From Streptomyces prunicolor NBRC 13075 (GTDB lineage: Bacteria; Actinomycetota; Actinomycetes; Streptomycetales; Streptomycetaceae), in the NCBI RefSeq assembly GCF_000367365.1, contig NZ_BARF01000113.1, forward strand, positions 1 to 64,000: DNA of 64,000 nt, read 5' to 3'. The notes beneath the pieces are model-generated. The model saw nothing but the letters and a program-made list of their open reading frames with translations, had not been told where the DNA came from and ran no database searches. Of the stretch, positions 48,655-56,952 are shown piece by piece; positions within the stretch are counted from its first letter, which is position 1; every line of letters begins with the position of its first letter. The position numbers and the translations under genes are program-made.

Positions 48655-49860
48655 TCACCCCGCTCTGAGCGCCAACGTCATCGCCTCCACCGCGAGCAAC
48701 GGCGCCACATTCCGGTCGAGCGCCACTCTGCACGCGCCGATCGCCTCGATACGGCGCAGCGTGGACTCCGGGGAACCGGCGCGCGCGAGCCGCTCCAGCG
48801 CGTCCTCGGCGTCCGCGTTGGCGATCGCCACCCGGGAACCGAACTGGAGGGCGAGGACATCCCGGTAGAACGCGGTGAGGTCGGTCAGCGCGAGGTCGAG
48901 GCTGTCGCGCTGCGTACGCGTTCTCCGGCGCTTCTGCTTGTCCTCCAGGTCCTTCATCACTCCGGCCGTGCCCCGCGGCATCCGGCTGCCCTGGCCGCCG
49001 CCCATCGCGGCCCTCATCTCCTCGGTCTCCTTGTCGTCCATCTCCTCGGCCAACTGCTTCGCGTCCTCGGAAGCGGCGTCCACCAACTCCTGGGCCGCCT
49101 TGAGGCAACCGCCGACGTCCTCGACACGCAACGGCAGCTTCAGTACGGTCGCCCGGCGCTCGCGCGCCGCCGGGTCCGTGGCCAGCCGACGGGCCCGGTC
49201 GACATGGCCCTGCGTGGCGCGCGCGGCGGCCGCCGCCACGGCCGGCTCGACGCCCTCCCGCCGTACGAGCAGGTCGGCGATGGCCTCGACCGAGGGCGTG
49301 CTCAGGTTCAGGTGCCGGCAGCGGGAGCGGATCGTGGGCAGGACGTCTTCGATCGAGGGGGCGCAGAGGAGCCAGACCGTGCGGGGAGCGGGTTCCTCCA
49401 CGGCCTTGAGGACGGCGTTGGCCGACTTCTCGTTCAGCCGCTCGGCGTCCTCGACGAGGATGATCTGCCAGCGGCCGGTCGCCGGTGACGTGAACGACTT
49501 GCGGACCGTGTCCCGCATGTCGTCGGCGAGGATCTGCGTACCCACCGCGGCGACCGTGGTGACGTCGGCGTGGGTGCCGATCAGCGCCGTATGACAGCCG
49601 TCGCAGAAGCCGCAGCCGGGGGTGCCGCCGAGCGCGCGGTCGGGGCTCACGCACTGAAGTGCGGCGGCGAAGGCCCGCGCCGCCTGATTGCGTCCCGCGC
49701 CGGGCGGTCCCGTGAACAGCCAGGCGTGCGTCATCTTCGATGCCTCCGGCGGGGCCGTACCGGTGGTCGCCGCGGTGACGAAGGCATCGGCGTCCCGAGC
49801 AGCGGCATCGAGCTGCTCGCTCACCTTCTCCTGGCCCACCAGGTCATCCCACACGGTCAT
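48655..49860 (-). CDS. holB: DNA polymerase III subunit delta'
   Basis: A 401-residue clamp-loader AAA+ protein beginning MTVWDDLVGQEKVSEQL. The P-loop position reads TGPPGAGRNQAARAF, with GKT replaced by RNQ, as expected for the non-ATPase delta' subunit. A zinc-binding Cys cluster (CVSPDRALGGTPGCGFCDGC) and SRC (IRSRCRHLNL) motifs follow. The C-terminal ~190 residues form the collar helices. It works with DnaX and HolA to load the beta clamp. The gene lies 176 nt from tmk, the order common to Streptomyces and many actinobacteria. Confidence 0.95.
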   Translation of the reverse strand: MTVWDDLVGQEKVSEQLDAAARDADAFVTAATTGTAPPEASKMTHAWLFTGPPGAGRNQAARAFAAALQCVSPDRALGGTPGCGFCDGCHTALIGTHADVTTVAAVGTQILADDMRDTVRKSFTSPATGRWQIILVEDAERLNEKSANAVLKAVEEPAPRTVWLLCAPSIEDVLPTIRSRCRHLNLSTPSVEAIADLLVRREGVEPAVAAAAARATQGHVDRARRLATDPAARERRATVLKLPLRVEDVGGCLKAAQELVDAASEDAKQLAEEMDDKETEEMRAAMGGGQGSRMPRGTAGVMKDLEDKQKRRRTRTQRDSLDLALTDLTAFYRDVLALQFGSRVAIANADAEDALERLARAGSPESTLRRIEAIGACRVALDRNVAPLLAVEAMTLALRAG

Positions 49861-50036
49861 GGGTCACCGGCCCTTTCGTCACGTTTCGAGTTACGCGATC
49901 CATTGTGCGGGCCACCACTGACAACGGGGGCCGGGAGCGGCTTCAGTGCACTGCATCAGGGGTGCGGAACGCGGGTCCGGGGGGGGCGGAGCATGGGTCC
50001 GGGGGTGCGGAACGCGGGTCAGCACCCGCGCCGCCG

Positions 50037-53000
50037 TCAGCCCCTGCGCCCCCGACCGCGTCCCCGCCCACGACCCCGCCCGGTGCCGTCGTCGTCCGGG
50101 TCGAAGTCGCCGTCCTCGCGCGGACCGAGCAGTTCGTCGGCCAGCGAGGGCAGGTCGTCCAGGGGAGTCTCCTCGGCCCAGTCGGGGCGCGGCCGGCGCC
50201 GGGGTGCACCCTGCTCGTCGACCTGGGGCAGCTCGCGTGTGCTGTCCTCGCCGCCTTCGGTCCGGCCGGCCGGACGCTCGTCCCGGAAGAATCCCGCGGG
50301 CACCCGGTCCGAAGGACCCTGCCCACGCACCGGCGGCAGCACCGCCGTCTCATCCGCGGCACCGACCGGCGGCAACACAGCAGTCTCGTCGGCGGCATCG
50401 GACCGTACGGGCGGCAGCACGGCCGTCTCTTCGGCAGCCGACACCGGGGGCAGTACGGCCGTCTCGTCCGCGGCCCCCGCAGGAGCGGGCGGTTGCGGCA
50501 ACTCGGCCGTCGTCTCGGAGTCACGTACGCCGGAGTCGCGCACTTCGGAATCGGGTGCCCCGGAATCCCCGGACACCGACCGCAACACAGCCGTCTCGTC
50601 CCCGGAACCGGAACCGGAACCGGAGCTCACCGGCCGCAGCACAGCCGTATCCTCCGCCGACCGCCCACGCGCGCCCGTGCCAGTACCCGCACCCGCCGGC
50701 TTGACCACCGGCGTAGGCACGGTCGACGCCTCGGGCCTGCCCTCCGGGGCGGCCGGGATCACCGGAGCCGTCGGCTGGCGAGCCGCCAGCTCCGCCGCGG
50801 CCGCCGCCTCCGCCGCCAACCGGCGGGCCTCCTCGGCCGCGAGCAGGGCCGCCTCGGCCTTGCGCTGCTTCTCCAGCCGCCGTGCCTCCGCCTCGGCGCG
50901 CAGCCGGGCTTCGTCCTCGGCCTGCTTGCGGAGCCGGTCGGCCTCGGCCCTGCGGCGGGCCTCCTCGGCGGCGCGGGCCTCTTCCTCGGCGAGAAGGCGG
51001 GCCTTCTCCTCCTCGGCACGCCTGCGTGCGTCCTCGGCGCGCTGCCGGGCCTCCTCCGCCTGGCGTTCGGCCTCGCGGCGCTGGGCCTCCTCCAGCTCGC
51101 GCCGCTTGCGCTCCTCCTCCTCGGCGCGCAGCTGGGCGAGCTGCTCCTGGCGCTCACGCTCCAGGCGCTCCTCCTCGGCCTTGCGGGCGGCCTCTTCCTC
51201 CGCCTTGCGACGGGCCTCCTCCTCGGCGGCCTTGCGCGCTTCCTCCTGGGCCTTGATCTCGGCCTCGGAGAGCGGCAGGACGGTGTCGAGTCGGTGCCGG
51301 ATCACCGTGGTGACGGCCTCCGGCTCCTGGCCCGCGTCCACCACCAGGTAGCGGCTCGGGTCGGCGGCGGCCAGGGTCAGGAAACCGGACCGTACGCGCG
51401 CGTGGAACTCGGCGGGCTCCGACTCCAGTCGGTCCGGCGCCTCGGTGAACCGCTCGCGGGCGGTCTCCGGGTCCACGTCCAGCAGAACGGTCATGTGCGG
51501 GACCAGTCCGTCGGTCGCCCAGCGGTTGATGCGGGCGATCTCCGTCGGGGACAGGTCACGGCCCGCGCCCTGGTAGGCGACGGACGAGTCGATGTAGCGG
51601 TCGGAGACGACGACCGCGCCGCGCTCCAGGGCGGGCCGTACGACGGTGTCGACGTGCTCCGCGCGGTCGGCGGCGTACAGCAGCGCCTCCGCGCGGTGGG
51701 ACAGTCCCGCCGACGACACGTCGAGGAGGATCGACCGCAGCCGCTTGCCGACCGGTGTCGCGCCGGGCTCGCGGGTGAGCACGACCTCGTGTCCCTTACC
51801 CCTTATCCACTCGGCGAGGGCCTCGGCCTGGGTGGACTTCCCGGCGCCGTCGCCGCCCTCCAGGGCGATGAAGAAGCCGGTGCTCGCGGGCACCGTGTCC
51901 GGGTCGTCGCCACCGAGCAGCGCGTCCCGCAGATCGTGCCGCAGCGGCACTCCCGCGCGGTCGTCGACCTTGGCCAGCACCAGCGCGGCGACCGGCAGCA
52001 GCAGGGCACCGACCAGCATCAGCGTGAACGCGGCACCGCCGTGCGCGAACACGAACTTGCCGTTCTCCAGGCGGTGCGGGCCGATCAGCGCCGCCACCAG
52101 GGGGGCGATCAGCGCACCGAGCGCCACCGCGACCCGGACGACCGCGTGCAGGTGCTCGGTCGTGCGGGGCCGCCGGTAGTCCTCGGCCTCCTGGTCGAGC
52201 AGGGTGTGCCCGGTGTTGGCGGCCACGCCCGCGCCGATACCGGCCAGCGCGACGATCAGCAGCACGGTGGTGACGTCCGGGACCAGGCCCGCGGCGAGCA
52301 GCGCGATGCCGGTGAAGGCGATGGCGAGGGTCAGCAGGCGGCGCCGTGACAGCGTGGGCAGCAGGGCGGGCGCCGTACGGATGCCGACCACGACCCCGCC
52401 GGTCAGCCCGAGGACCAGCAGCCCGAAGGTCACCGGGCCGCCGTGCAGATCCTTGGCCTGGAGAACGGATACGGCGACGGCGGCGGAGATCGCCGCGGCG
52501 ACGGCCGCGCAGGCGACCACGAGCAGCGCGATCGCCCCCGTACGGCCCTTGTCGACGCCGGTACCGGTCCTGGGGCGGCGCAGCCCTTCGAGCGGCGACC
52601 GCGCGCGGGGGGTGCGGATTCCGGGCAGTTCCAGGGCGGTCAGCACCGAGAGCGACGCGGCGAACAGTCCGGCAGCGACGTACGAACCGAGCGCGGCCTG
52701 GTGCTGGTCGAACCAGGCGACGCCCGTGCCCAGCAGGTTGTTGAGCAGGGCCGCCGCGACGAGAGTCGCGGCGGCGAGGGGGATCGCCACGAAGCTCGTG
52801 CGCAGCGAGAGCCGGCGCAGCGCGTCCATGTGATCGGGCAGCGGCCGGACCGTGGCGCCCTCCAGCGGCGGGGCCGGCAGCAGGGCGGGCCCGGCGCTCT
52901 CGCGGCACACCGTCCAGAAGCGCTCGGCGACTCCGGTCACGAAGGCGGTCACCAGGAGCACGGCCAGTGCGTTGTCCGGAGTCCAGTCGATCCACAGCGG

Positions 53001-53402
53001 GGCGACGATCAGCAGCGCGGCCCGCAGACCGTCCGCGCCGACCATGGTCCAGCGCCGGTCGAGCGGCCCGTCCTGGGAGGTGAGCGAAGTGAGCGGGCCG
53101 AGCAGCACCGCCCCGAAGAGCAGCGTCGCCAGGATGCGCGCCCCGAAGACGGTCGCCACCGCGAACGCAACGCCCCGATAACCACCGCCGAACGAGCCCT
53201 GGAAGATCGCCGCCTGGAAGGCGAGCACGACCAGGACCAGCAGGGCGAGGGTGTCACCGACACCCGTCACGAGCTGTGCGCTCCACAGCCGCTTGAGCTG
53301 CGGTTGGCGCAGCAGGGCGCGGACGGCACGCTCGCGGGAGTCCGCGACAAGGGCGTCGTCGGGGGCCGGCTGGTGGGCCGTTGGCTGCTCGGCTGGCGTC
53401 AT
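50037..53402 (-). CDS. tmk: Thymidylate kinase with N-terminal MFS-like membrane domain
   Basis: The 1121-residue protein has an MFS-like domain of about 12 helices (residues ~35-480). Next comes a complete dTMP kinase (P-loop ALEGGDGAGKSTQAEALAEW near 517; TREPGATPVGKRLR; SDRYIDSSVAYQGAGRDL). A highly charged coiled-coil (KAQEEARKAAEEEARRKAEEE and on, ~720-870) leads to a disordered tail. The tail repeats a short ETAVLPPV-like motif at least six times. This fusion is characteristic of Streptomyces. The kinase makes dTDP for DNA synthesis. Why it is joined to a transporter-like domain is not known. The repeated E-T-A-V motif could be a phospho-Thr/FHA-type docking site, by analogy with ETT motifs in other actinobacterial proteins; this is inference. 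Confidence 0.93.
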   Translation of the reverse strand: MTPAEQPTAHQPAPDDALVADSRERAVRALLRQPQLKRLWSAQLVTGVGDTLALLVLVVLAFQAAIFQGSFGGGYRGVAFAVATVFGARILATLLFGAVLLGPLTSLTSQDGPLDRRWTMVGADGLRAALLIVAPLWIDWTPDNALAVLLVTAFVTGVAERFWTVCRESAGPALLPAPPLEGATVRPLPDHMDALRRLSLRTSFVAIPLAAATLVAAALLNNLLGTGVAWFDQHQAALGSYVAAGLFAASLSVLTALELPGIRTPRARSPLEGLRRPRTGTGVDKGRTGAIALLVVACAAVAAAISAAVAVSVLQAKDLHGGPVTFGLLVLGLTGGVVVGIRTAPALLPTLSRRRLLTLAIAFTGIALLAAGLVPDVTTVLLIVALAGIGAGVAANTGHTLLDQEAEDYRRPRTTEHLHAVVRVAVALGALIAPLVAALIGPHRLENGKFVFAHGGAAFTLMLVGALLLPVAALVLAKVDDRAGVPLRHDLRDALLGGDDPDTVPASTGFFIALEGGDGAGKSTQAEALAEWIRGKGHEVVLTREPGATPVGKRLRSILLDVSSAGLSHRAEALLYAADRAEHVDTVVRPALERGAVVVSDRYIDSSVAYQGAGRDLSPTEIARINRWATDGLVPHMTVLLDVDPETARERFTEAPDRLESEPAEFHARVRSGFLTLAAADPSRYLVVDAGQEPEAVTTVIRHRLDTVLPLSEAEIKAQEEARKAAEEEARRKAEEEAARKAEEERLERERQEQLAQLRAEEEERKRRELEEAQRREAERQAEEARQRAEDARRRAEEEKARLLAEEEARAAEEARRRAEADRLRKQAEDEARLRAEAEARRLEKQRKAEAALLAAEEARRLAAEAAAAAELAARQPTAPVIPAAPEGRPEASTVPTPVVKPAGAGTGTGARGRSAEDTAVLRPVSSGSGSGSGDETAVLRSVSGDSGAPDSEVRDSGVRDSETTAELPQPPAPAGAADETAVLPPVSAAEETAVLPPVRSDAADETAVLPPVGAADETAVLPPVRGQGPSDRVPAGFFRDERPAGRTEGGEDSTRELPQVDEQGAPRRRPRPDWAEETPLDDLPSLADELLGPREDGDFDPDDDGTGRGRGRGRGRGRRG

Positions 53403-53569
53403 GCTTTCAGCCTATCGGCAGCCACCGACAACAAGCCGCGCCCGCCCGGACCTGCACACGCCCCGACACCAAAGTGATGCCGGGACGTTCGTTTCGCGAA
53501 GCCGAAGTGACCGATGTGGAGGACGCGAAACCGAAGTCGCCGACCCGAAGCCGACGACCGGTGCGCGGG

Positions 53570-56410
53570 TCAGTCCTCGGACGTCACCTTGGAGGTGGCC
53601 GTCTTCTTGGCCGTCGCGGTCTTGGCGGCGGTGGTCGTCTTCTTGGCGGCCGTCGTCGTCTTCTTAGCGACGGTCTTCTTCGCCGTCGTCGTCTTCTTGG
53701 CGGGCGCCTTCTTGGCCGCCGTCTTCTTCGCCGGGGCCTTCTTCGCCGTCTTCTTGGCGGGCGACTTGGCCCGCTTCTCGGCGAGCAGCTCGTAGCCGCG
53801 CTCCGGGGTGATCTCCTCGACGCTGTCGTCGGAGCGCAGGGTCGCGTTGGTCTCGCCGTCGGTGACGTACGGCCCGAAGCGGCCGTCCTTGACGACGACG
53901 GGCTTCTCGCTGACCGGGTCGGTGCCCAGTTCCTTCAGCGGCGGCTTGGCCGCGGCCCGGCCGCGCTGCTTGGGCTGGGAGTAGATCTCAAGCGCCTCTT
54001 CGAGGGTGATCGTGAAGAGCTGGTCCTCGGCCGTCAGCGAACGGGAGTCCGTGCCCTTCTTCAGGTACGGCCCGTAGCGCCCGTTCTGCGCGGTGATCTC
54101 CACGCCCTCGGCGTCCTTGCCGACGACGCGCGGCAGCGACATCAGCTTGAGGGCGTCGGCGAGCGTCACCGTGTCGAGGGTCATCGACTTGAACAGCGAG
54201 GCCGTACGCGGCTTGACGGCGTTCTTGCCGGTCTTCGGGGTGCCCTCGGGGAGCACCTCGGTGACGTACGGGCCGTAGCGGCCGTCCCTGGCGATGATCT
54301 GGTTGCCCGACTCCGGGTCGGCACCGAGCTCGAAGTCACCGCTCGGCTTGGCGAGCAGCTCCTCCGCGAGCTCGACCGTCAGCTCGTCGGGGGCCAGGTC
54401 CTCCTGCACATCGGCGCGCTGGTGGTTCTCGGAGTCCTTCTCGCCGCGCTCCACGTAGGGGCCGTAGCGGCCGACGCGCAGCATGATGTCGTTGCCGACC
54501 GGGAAGGACGACACCTCGCGGGCGTCGATCGCGCCCAGGTCGGTGACGAGTTCCTTGAGGCCGCCCAGGTGGTCGCCGTCGCCGTTGCCGGCCTCGGCCG
54601 CGCCCGTCGCCTCGCCCTCGCCGAAGTAGAAGCGCCGCAGCCACGGCACGGCCTGTGCCTCGCCGCTGGCGATGCGGTCGAGGTCGTCCTCCATCTTGGC
54701 GGTGAAGCTGTAGTCGACGAGCCGCCCGAAGTGCTTCTCCAGGAGGTTGACCACGGCGAAGGACAAGAAGGACGGCACCAGGGCCGTGCCCTTCTTGAAG
54801 ACGTAGCCGCGGTCGAGGATCGTGCCGATGATCGACGCGTACGTCGACGGGCGGCCGATCTCGCGCTCTTCGAGCTCCTTGACGAGGCTGGCCTCGGTGT
54901 AGCGGGCCGGGGGCTTGGTGGCGTGCCCGTCGACCGTGATCTCCTCGGCGCTGAGCGCGTCGCCCTCGGCGACCTGCGGCAGCCGGCGCTCGCGGTCGTC
55001 CAGCTCGGCGTTCGGGTCGTCGGCGCCCTCTACGTAGGCCTTCAAAAAGCCGTGGAAGGTGATCGTCTTGCCGGAGGCGCTGAACTCGACGTCCCGGCCG
55101 TCGGACGAGGTGCCCGCGATCTTCACGGTGACGGAGTTGCCGACCGCGTCCTTCATCTGGGAGGCGACGGTCCGCTTCCAGATGAGCTCGTAGAGCCTGA
55201 ACTGGTCGCCGGTCAGGCCGGTTTCGGCGGGCGTGCGGAAACGATCACCCGACGGGCGGATCGCCTCGTGCGCCTCCTGGGCGTTCTTGACCTTGCCGGC
55301 GTACACGCGCGGCTGGGCCGGCAGGTAGTCGGCGCCGTACAGCTGCGTCACCTGGGCGCGGGCGGCGGTGATCGCCGTCTCGCTCAGGGTCGTGGAGTCC
55401 GTACGCATGTAGGTGATGTAGCCGTTCTCGTACAGCTTCTGCGCGACCTGCATGGTGGCCTTGGCGCCGAAGCCGAGCTTGCGGCTGGCCTCCTGCTGGA
55501 GCGTCGTCGTACGGAACGGGGCGTACGGCGAACGTCGATACGGCTTCGACTCGACGGACCGGACGGCGAACCGCGTGTCCTCCAGGGCGGCGGCCAGCGC
55601 GCGGGCGTTGGCCTCGTCGAGGTGGAGGGTGTTCGCGCCCTTGATCTGGCCCAGGGAGTCGAAATCGCGACCCTGGGCGACGCGCTTGCCGTCGACGGCC
55701 TGGAGGCGTGCGACAAGGGTCGACGGGTCGCTCGCGTCGCCCGCCCGGCCGGTGCCGAAAGTGCCGGTCAGGTCCCAGTACTCGGCGGAACGGAACGCGA
55801 TGCGCTCGCGCTCCCGCTCGACGACGAGCCGGGTGGCGACGGACTGGACACGGCCGGCCGACAGGCGCGGCATGACCTTCTTCCACAGGACCGGCGAGAC
55901 CTCGTAGCCGTAGAGGCGGTCGAGGATACGGCGGGTCTCCTGGGCGTCGACCAGGGGCTGGTTGAGGTCGCGCGGGTTGGCGACGGCCGCGCGGATCGCG
56001 TCCTTGGTGATCTCGTGGAACACCATGCGCTTGACCGGGACCTTGGGCTTCAGGACCTCGAGGAGGTGCCACGCGATGGCCTCGCCCTCGCGGTCCTCAT
56101 CGGTGGCGAGGAAGAGTTCGTCGGAGTCCTTGAGCAGGTCCTTGAGCTTCTTGACCTGGGCCCGCTTATCGGCGTTGACCACATAGATCGGCGCGAAGTC
56201 GTGGTCGACGTCCACACCGAGGCGACGGACCTCGCCGGTGTACTTCTCGGGCACCTCCGCGGCGCCGTTGGGAAGGTCGCGGATGTGCCCGACGCTCGCC
56301 TCGACGACATATCCGGGGCCGAGGTAGCCCTTGATCGTCTTCGCCTTGGCAGGGGACTCGACGATGACGAGTCGGCGGCCGCCGTGTGCGGTCTCGCTGG
56401 TCGGGGACAA
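53570..56410 (-). CDS. topA: DNA topoisomerase I
   Basis: The TTG start at 56410 has GGAGAGAAG upstream. The 946-residue type IA enzyme begins with the TOPRIM domain (RLVIVESPAKAKTIKGYLG; LATDEDREGEAIAWHL). The active-site tyrosine is Y334 in YITYMRTDST. The four Cys zinc fingers of the E. coli enzyme are replaced, as usual in actinobacteria, by repeats of the form KDGRFGPYVTDGE, and the tail after ~890 is alternating Lys/Ala/Thr (KKTAKKAPAKKTAAKK), which binds DNA and adds processivity. It relaxes negative supercoils and is essential in Streptomyces. Position next to tmk/holB is conserved. Confidence 0.97.
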   Translation of the reverse strand: MSPTSETAHGGRRLVIVESPAKAKTIKGYLGPGYVVEASVGHIRDLPNGAAEVPEKYTGEVRRLGVDVDHDFAPIYVVNADKRAQVKKLKDLLKDSDELFLATDEDREGEAIAWHLLEVLKPKVPVKRMVFHEITKDAIRAAVANPRDLNQPLVDAQETRRILDRLYGYEVSPVLWKKVMPRLSAGRVQSVATRLVVERERERIAFRSAEYWDLTGTFGTGRAGDASDPSTLVARLQAVDGKRVAQGRDFDSLGQIKGANTLHLDEANARALAAALEDTRFAVRSVESKPYRRSPYAPFRTTTLQQEASRKLGFGAKATMQVAQKLYENGYITYMRTDSTTLSETAITAARAQVTQLYGADYLPAQPRVYAGKVKNAQEAHEAIRPSGDRFRTPAETGLTGDQFRLYELIWKRTVASQMKDAVGNSVTVKIAGTSSDGRDVEFSASGKTITFHGFLKAYVEGADDPNAELDDRERRLPQVAEGDALSAEEITVDGHATKPPARYTEASLVKELEEREIGRPSTYASIIGTILDRGYVFKKGTALVPSFLSFAVVNLLEKHFGRLVDYSFTAKMEDDLDRIASGEAQAVPWLRRFYFGEGEATGAAEAGNGDGDHLGGLKELVTDLGAIDAREVSSFPVGNDIMLRVGRYGPYVERGEKDSENHQRADVQEDLAPDELTVELAEELLAKPSGDFELGADPESGNQIIARDGRYGPYVTEVLPEGTPKTGKNAVKPRTASLFKSMTLDTVTLADALKLMSLPRVVGKDAEGVEITAQNGRYGPYLKKGTDSRSLTAEDQLFTITLEEALEIYSQPKQRGRAAAKPPLKELGTDPVSEKPVVVKDGRFGPYVTDGETNATLRSDDSVEEITPERGYELLAEKRAKSPAKKTAKKAPAKKTAAKKAPAKKTTTAKKTVAKKTTTAAKKTTTAAKTATAKKTATSKVTSED

Positions 56411-56659
56411 CTTCGCTCTTCTCTCCGGTCGACGCTGGGGCCTCCCCCGGGATTGCTGAGTCCCGGGGTCGGGTCATGGTGACGCTGCGGAGTGTGACGG
56501 TACATCCCGCCCCCGTGTCAAACGGGAAAAGCCCGCAACGGCCACTCGAACGGTAACCCGACTACCGCCATTCCTGCCGCCCGGAGTCCCCACCGGCCTT
56601 TTCGGAGCCATCCGGACGGTGATCTCTTACTTGCCCGCGCCGCAGCTCCGGCACGGCGC

Positions 56660-56857
56660 TCAGACGTGCAGGAAGCACCAGGTTCCGAGGAGCAGGGCGG
56701 CGATCGCGGCGAGGCTCGCGAGGGCCGCCGATGCGACCGGGTTCACACCTTGGGCGACGGGTTCGCGGTGCCGGACCCTGACCACGGTCCACAGCAGCAG
56801 CGCGCCTCCGAACAGGGCGAACACCGACCCCGCGAAGATCGCCGGCCCACTCTCCAT
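56660..56857 (-). CDS. Small two-helix membrane protein
   Basis: A 65-residue protein with two hydrophobic helices (residues ~6-24, FAGSVFALFGGALLLWTVV; and ~43-62, ASAALASLAAIAALLLGTW) joined by a basic loop (RVRHREP). A GGGAGGGGA ribosome-binding site lies 5-7 nt before the ATG at 56857. It occurs between topA and the kinase gene; I do not recognise a named family. The frame is open upstream, but the RBS fixes the start. Confidence 0.7.
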   Translation of the reverse strand: MESGPAIFAGSVFALFGGALLLWTVVRVRHREPVAQGVNPVASAALASLAAIAALLLGTWCFLHV

Positions 56858-56952
56858 GCGTGTCCCCTCCCGACCCGTTACCCCGGTCCGGGAGGTTGGC
56901 ACCCGTGGGCGACGGGCAGGCCAACTCCCGGTGAATTCGCGGCGGACAGCCC

